Assembly (NCBI GenBank): GCA_963834725.1
Contig: CAWICN010000001.1
Coordinates: forward strand, 1,922,001-1,986,000
DNA: 64,000 bases
Reading direction: 5' to 3'
From: PALSA-693 sp963834725
GTDB taxonomy: Bacteria; Actinomycetota; Acidimicrobiia; Acidimicrobiales; Palsa-688
Shown: positions 62,080 to 64,000 of the stretch, piece after piece
Numbering within the stretch: position 1 is the first letter of the stretch
How the letters are laid out: every line of letters begins with the position of its first letter
The notes under the pieces: model-generated
What the model saw: only the letters and a program-made list of their open reading frames with translations
What the model was told of the DNA's origin: nothing
Database searches by the model: none
Translations under genes and position numbers: made by a program

Positions 62080-62483
62080 GTCGGATTCGGAGATCTCCTT
62101 TTGCCAGTCACGCTCGGACGCCAGATCGGTACCCGCGGACGCCGCCCTACAACAACTCGAGGCGAGCGGCTTGTCTTTCCTCGGCATGGACCGATGGCTC
62201 CACTACGACCCTACAACGGCAACCGAAGGCCGCCCTCTCCTGCTCAACACCGCGACAGCGGCGACACCCGCCGTATCGTCCCTGCCGGACGTCGACTTAC
62301 GCACCCACTGCGCCGACATTCATTTCCGACGGCCGTTCGCAACCGGGTCCTCCGAACGACAGGTTTGCGCCACGGGCGTCGGTCAGGAAGCATTGCCCCA
62401 GCCGTTTCGGCAACCATGCACTCTGCGAAGGCGAAGATCATCGCCTCCTGTACCCAACTACATCAGACGGATCGGAGTTCTCC
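62080..62483. other. 404-bp region between HNH and hydrolase
   Basis: All three plus frames are open over much of this stretch, but none is convincing; no family recognised. Ribosome site GGAG for the hydrolase at 62474. Confidence 0.4.
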
Positions 62484-63257
62484 ATGCCGATGCTTGATCG
62501 AGACGGAACCAAGATTTACTACGAGGCGACCGGACCCGAGGACGGCCGGGTCCCGCTTCTGCTGACACACGGCTACTCCGCCAGCGCCGCCATGTGGACC
62601 GTCAACCTGCCTGCCCTCTCCAAGGATCGCCAGGTAATCACCTGGGATATTCGTGGGCATGCCCGCAGCGACTCGCCCGAGGATCCGGCGCTTTACACAG
62701 AAGCGCTCTCGGTCGACGACATGGCCGCCATCCTCGATCAGGTCGGCGTTGACCGGGCGGTGGTAGGCGGGCTTTCCCTCGGCGGCTATCTGTCGCTGGC
62801 CTTTCACCTTCGTTTTCCCGAACGAGTGGTGGCACTGGTGTTGTGCGACTGCGGACCCGGCTACCGGCGTGACGAAGGCCGGGCCCAGTGGAACAACGGA
62901 ACAGTGGAGCGCTCCGCAACGAACCTCGAGCAACATGGCTTGGACGCCCTCGGCACTAGCCCCGAGGTGGCGGCTTCGGCGTCCCGCCATCGCGACCCGC
63001 TCGGCCTCGCCCGGGCTGCTCGGGGCATCATGGCCCAGCACGATTCCCGGGTCATCGATTCGTTGCCCACGATCTCCGTGCCGACCCTCATCGTGGTCGG
63101 GGCCGACGACACGGCATTCCTGGCGGCCGCCGACATGATGGAGGCCAAGATCCCCGGGGCGAAAAAAGTCGTGCTCGATCACGCCGGACACGCCCCCAAC
63201 ATCGATCAACCTGAAGCGTTCGACGAGGCGCTATTAGAGTTCCTCTCCCGGATCTGA
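62484..63257 (+). CDS. Alpha/beta hydrolase
   Basis: 257 residues from ATG 62484. Oxyanion region LLLTHGYSASAAMW, nucleophile Ser98 in VVGGLSLGGYLSL, acid in VVGADDTAF, His in DHAGHAPNIDQPEAF. The frame upstream to 62076 is not coding. Family I hydrolase/esterase, possibly with a 3-oxoadipate enol-lactonase-like form; substrate unknown. Confidence 0.92.
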   Translation: MPMLDRDGTKIYYEATGPEDGRVPLLLTHGYSASAAMWTVNLPALSKDRQVITWDIRGHARSDSPEDPALYTEALSVDDMAAILDQVGVDRAVVGGLSLGGYLSLAFHLRFPERVVALVLCDCGPGYRRDEGRAQWNNGTVERSATNLEQHGLDALGTSPEVAASASRHRDPLGLARAARGIMAQHDSRVIDSLPTISVPTLIVVGADDTAFLAAADMMEAKIPGAKKVVLDHAGHAPNIDQPEAFDEALLEFLSRI

Positions 63258-63342
63258 GCGAATTCGGACCAGCGCCACCACAGATAGATACGCACGTCTA
63301 CGAGATGTGATGGACGCGGGAGGCCTCGGGCGGTGCGCGCCA

Positions 63343-64000
63343 TCACCCCTCGATCCGGACCACCCCCGAGGGCACCGGCGGGACCTCACCGCGGGCAACA
63401 TGGCTGACTCGACCGGACACCGGCCCCCAAACGAACGGCAGGGTCCCTACCAACATCCCTCCCACCGTGGCCGCTGCGATGAACGGCGCCCAGGACGCGA
63501 CGGCAAACAGGGCACCACTGGCCGCAGCGGCCACCGCGATTGCCGCCGTCTCGGCCGTGGCGAAGGTCCCCTGGACCCGGCCAAACGCGTCAGGCTCGGT
63601 GTCCTGGGTCAGGAGCGACTGGATGGACGGCAGCGCAACCGCCGCTCCGATGGCCTCGACCGCCCCCAGCCCCACCAGCCAGGCGATCGCGGTGAGGAAG
63701 GGATAGATGGCACAGAACGCGCTGCTGGCCAGCACCGCCACGACCACGAGTGCTCGCCGGTCCAGGTGATCCGCGATCCAGCCGCCGGGTCGGGCCATGA
63801 GGGCGAACGGGATGGCAAACAGCGTCCACGACAGCCCGACCTGCCAGGTGGCCGCGCCCCGCTGGTGCAGCAGCAGCGTCCAGCAGGTTTCGTAGACGCC
63901 AGTGAGGAGGCCGACGGCGACTCCTGCGATCAGCGACCCTGTCGCGGCGCGACCGAGAGTGGGAAAGCCGAGCCCACCATGCTCGGGCCGGGAGACCGAC
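63343..64000 (-). CDS. MFS transporter, 5' end missing
   Basis: Reads in frame to the right edge. Visible helices include GSLIAGVAVGLLTGVYETCW, VGLSWTLFAIPFALMARPGGWIADHLDRR (the MFS loop motif GxxxDRxxRR-like between helices), ALVVVAVLASSAFCAIYPFL, LVGLGAVEAIGAAVALPSIQ, IAVAAAASGALFAVASWAPF. About the C-terminal half to two thirds of a 12-helix facilitator. Substrate unknown. Confidence 0.85.
   Translation of the reverse strand, partial: SVSRPEHGGLGFPTLGRAATGSLIAGVAVGLLTGVYETCWTLLLHQRGAATWQVGLSWTLFAIPFALMARPGGWIADHLDRRALVVVAVLASSAFCAIYPFLTAIAWLVGLGAVEAIGAAVALPSIQSLLTQDTEPDAFGRVQGTFATAETAAIAVAAAASGALFAVASWAPFIAAATVGGMLVGTLPFVWGPVSGRVSHVARGEVPPVPSGVVRIEG

Overview
The window is high-GC DNA from a free-living actinobacterium, most likely a soil or freshwater Actinomycetota lineage of the Acidimicrobiia type. 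The lineage call is an inference from gene content: a mycothiol-nitroreductase-like DsbA protein, an NDMA-type zinc alcohol dehydrogenase, luciferase-like and PNPOx-fold (probably F420) enzymes, two MMPL exporters, several CaiB/BaiF CoA-transferases, a CYP125-like P450, an R2-like oxidase and a DUF222-HNH protein of the 13E12 type. I found no rRNA, tRNA, CRISPR array, integrase or intact insertion sequence. Many neighbours are unrelated single genes, so this is accessory chromosome rather than a conserved core block.

Layout. 1-4.0 kb: duplicated ABM-like barrel protein (cut by the left edge), cupin-GrpB fusion with a 66-bp tandem duplication at its 3' end, small membrane protein, short-chain dehydrogenase. 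4.1-7.3 kb: divergent tetR/mmpL pair bracketed by two copies of a ~50-bp palindromic element. 7.6-12.6 kb: cation/proton antiporter, luciferase-like oxidoreductase, and a coupled pair of CaiB-type CoA-transferase subunits. 13-18.3 kb: frameshifted PatB-type lyase, SRPBCC protein, double-GNAT protein, LuxR remnant, methyltransferase with a frameshifted tail, P450. 18.4-27 kb: VOC protein, secreted protein, divergent tetR/cupin, secreted beta-propeller/DUF4232 protein, DsbA-like protein, rhodanese, methyltransferase remnant, ClpP-like protein, LCMT-type methyltransferase. 27.3-34.5 kb: a third CaiB protein, a KimA/APC-type transporter with USP-like and OB-fold tails next to two kinase-less DUF4118 membrane proteins, and the alcohol dehydrogenase. 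34.7-42.5 kb: small stress/enzyme-fold proteins, a membrane-anchored FN3-phosphoesterase, lipoproteins and several gene tails. 43-46.2 kb: amidase and metallo-beta-lactamase/alkylsulfatase-type hydrolase. 46.2-48.2 kb: a run of broken genes. 48.3-64 kb: PNPOx-like protein, arsR with a SRPBCC-DinB fusion, lipoproteins, hxlR/thioesterase pair, second mmpL, CMD-family protein, R2-like oxidase, HNH protein, alpha/beta hydrolase and an MFS transporter cut by the right edge.

The most notable features are (i) the potassium-type transporter with three fused modules beside two DUF4118 proteins, (ii) the palindromic element on both sides of tetR-mmpL, (iii) a CoA-transferase pair in which only one partner keeps the catalytic Asp, and (iv) the unusually high number of frameshifted or tail-only genes (at least ten). 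The last could be real gene decay or, for the single-base shifts, uncorrected indels in the assembly; the tail-only remnants cannot be explained by sequencing error.
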